From: Acidimicrobiaceae bacterium
GTDB lineage: Bacteria; Actinomycetota; Acidimicrobiia; Acidimicrobiales; Ilumatobacteraceae
Length of the DNA: 12,641 nt
Reading direction: 5' to 3'
Assembly: GCA_003154135.1 (NCBI GenBank)
Contig: PMCN01000005.1
Coordinates: 5,078-17,718 of the forward strand
The notes beneath the pieces were generated by a model. The model made no database searches. It saw only the letters and a list, made by a program, of their open reading frames with translations, and had not been told where the DNA came from. The translations under genes and the position numbers were made by a program. Positions 11,560-12,641 of this stretch are shown piece by piece (within the stretch, counting starts at the first letter, position 1; each line of letters begins with the position of its first letter).

Positions 11560-12641
11560 ATGCCCGAATCATCCACGGAGGCTGACGCACGCCCATCAGG
11601 AGCCGGGCTCGACCCAGAGACGCTCGAGATGATGCTCGATGCGCTCGGCGAGTTCGTCGGCCACGCGCTCACCCCGGCGCTGCAGCTCCAGCTCGACCAC
11701 GACGACGTCTGCCCCGAGGACATCGTGCGGGCGATGAGCGACCCGGAGAAGCTGGGTGTGCAGTTGGTGTTCGTGCCCGAGGCCTACGGCGGCATGGGCG
11801 GCGGTGCCTTCGACTCCTATCGCGTGTGCGAGACGATGGCCCGCCACGACATCGGCCTCGCCACCTCGGTGTTCGCCACCTTCCTCGGCAGCGACCCCAT
11901 CCTGTTCGGCGCCACTGACGACCAGAAGCTCCGCTGGCTCGGCGCGATCGCCGAGCAGGGTCTCGTGTTCGCCTACGGCGCGACGGAGCCTGAGGCCGGG
12001 AGCGATCTGGGCGCGATGAAGACCGTCGCCGAGCGCGTCGAGACCGACGGGGAGATCACCGGCTATCGCATCAACGGCAGCAAGCAGTGGATCTCGAACG
12101 GGTCGATCGCCGACGTGGTGACGATCCTGGCCCGCACCCCCGAGGGGCCGTCGTGGTTCGTCGTCCCGAGGGACACGCCCGGCTTCAGCGCCGCCCACCC
12201 CGAGGACAAGCACGGTCTGCGCCTGTCGAACACCGCCGCGCTCTTCCTCGACGACGTCGTGGTGCCGGCCGACCACCTCATCGGCAAGGTGGAGGGATTG
12301 GGCCTGGTCCAGGCGCAGCAGGTGTTCGGCTACACCCGTCTGATGGTGGCGGCCTTCGGGCTCGGCGGCGGATGGGAGGCGCTCGACAGGGCGATCGCCT
12401 ATTCGCTGGAGCGCATCCAGGGCGGGTCGCCGCTCGCCGAGAAGCAGGGCTTCACCCACAAGCTGATCGTGCCCCACGCCGTTCGGCTGGAGGCGGCGCG
12501 CAGCTACGTCGAGGAGACGGCCGACCGCATCGACCGCGGTGGCGAGCACGTCCTGCTCAACACCGAGGGCGCGATCGCCAAGCTGATGGCCACCGAGGCG
12601 GGCAACGCTGCCGCCGACGCCGCCATCCAGGCCCACGGCGG
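11560..12641 (+). CDS. Acyl-CoA dehydrogenase family protein, partial (3' end beyond window)
   Basis: This FAD enzyme oxidises acyl-CoA at the alpha-beta carbons. The first 360 codons are present. A Ser/Glu/Pro-rich leader of about 16 residues precedes the helical N-terminal domain, with VFVPEAYGGMGGG and TDDQKLRWLGAIAEQG. The substrate/FAD-contact motif is FAYGATEPEAGSDLG (about residues 138-152), and the beta-domain motif is INGSKQWISNGS. The C-terminal helical domain begins with FGYTRLMVAAFGLGGGWEALDRAI. The window stops at AAIQAHGG, the conserved turn before the C-terminal helices. The AAGGTG ribosome site lies seven bases before the ATG at 11560; a GTG at 11551 in the same frame would place it inside the gene. 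Chain-length specificity cannot be told, and the catalytic Glu cannot be located from what is present. Confidence 0.95.
   Translation, partial: MPESSTEADARPSGAGLDPETLEMMLDALGEFVGHALTPALQLQLDHDDVCPEDIVRAMSDPEKLGVQLVFVPEAYGGMGGGAFDSYRVCETMARHDIGLATSVFATFLGSDPILFGATDDQKLRWLGAIAEQGLVFAYGATEPEAGSDLGAMKTVAERVETDGEITGYRINGSKQWISNGSIADVVTILARTPEGPSWFVVPRDTPGFSAAHPEDKHGLRLSNTAALFLDDVVVPADHLIGKVEGLGLVQAQQVFGYTRLMVAAFGLGGGWEALDRAIAYSLERIQGGSPLAEKQGFTHKLIVPHAVRLEAARSYVEETADRIDRGGEHVLLNTEGAIAKLMATEAGNAAADAAIQAHG

Noticed and set aside
11596..12636. 346-codon open frame antisense to the acyl-CoA dehydrogenase
   Set aside because: The plus-strand protein shows unmistakable acyl-CoA dehydrogenase motifs, and the antisense frame is a compositional shadow.
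1..12641. CRISPR array, tRNA, rRNA, insertion sequence or prophage
   Set aside because: No regularly spaced repeats, cloverleaf-like sequence, transposase motif or phage structural gene was seen on either strand.

Overview
The window is high-GC DNA with dense, strongly GC3-biased genes and short intergenic gaps. This fits an Actinomycetota chromosome; the style resembles Acidimicrobiia-like lineages, but that is a guess. A homologue of the mycothiol-dependent nitroreductase Rv2466c supports the phylum. I see no tRNA, rRNA, CRISPR array, intact insertion sequence or phage gene.

Region 1 (1-4117, minus strand) is a peptide/oligopeptide-type ABC importer operon, transcribed right to left. Its order is lipoprotein solute-binding protein, DppB-type permease, DppC-type permease, then a DppD/OppD-type ATPase cut by the left window edge. 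The last three genes overlap by 4 and 1 bases. A strong compound stem-loop lies between the binding-protein gene and the first permease gene, where such operons often differentiate expression. A TetR-family regulator (4225-4875, plus) is divergent from the operon. A TGACG-N7-CGTCA palindrome sits on the predicted importer promoter, so local control of the importer by TetR is likely.

Region 2 (4891-8276, plus) starts with a 49-nt perfect compound inverted repeat. It continues with a LuxR-type regulator carrying a helical-repeat sensor region, an FAD-dependent monooxygenase/reductase, and a 100-residue protein with an alpha/beta pattern like small dimeric monooxygenases. The three are probably one functional unit: regulator, flavoenzyme and accessory protein.

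Region 3 (8277-8763) is decayed DNA. On the minus strand it carries what looks like the C-terminal end of a Panacea/SocA-type (DUF4065) antitoxin-like protein without its N-terminus. After a single in-frame TGA comes a second, unrecognised stretch in the same frame with coding-like base composition.

Region 4 (8760-11396) holds two minus-strand genes, a cupin of the 2,4'-dihydroxyacetophenone dioxygenase-like family and an Rv2466c-like DsbA-fold protein, divergent from a MocR-type (GntR-aminotransferase) regulator. The 67-base spacer has repeated GRTCC(AAT) boxes spaced in multiples of 12 and a predicted leaderless start for the regulator. The cupin gene carries small in-frame tandem duplications at both ends.

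Region 5 (11397-12641) is a 163-base spacer with several inverted repeats, then the first 360 codons of an acyl-CoA dehydrogenase cut by the right edge.

I found no clearly new multi-gene system. The best leads are the two hairpins of matching architecture, the altered active-site residues in the cupin and the DsbA-fold protein, the antitoxin-like remnant, and the phased boxes upstream of the MocR gene.
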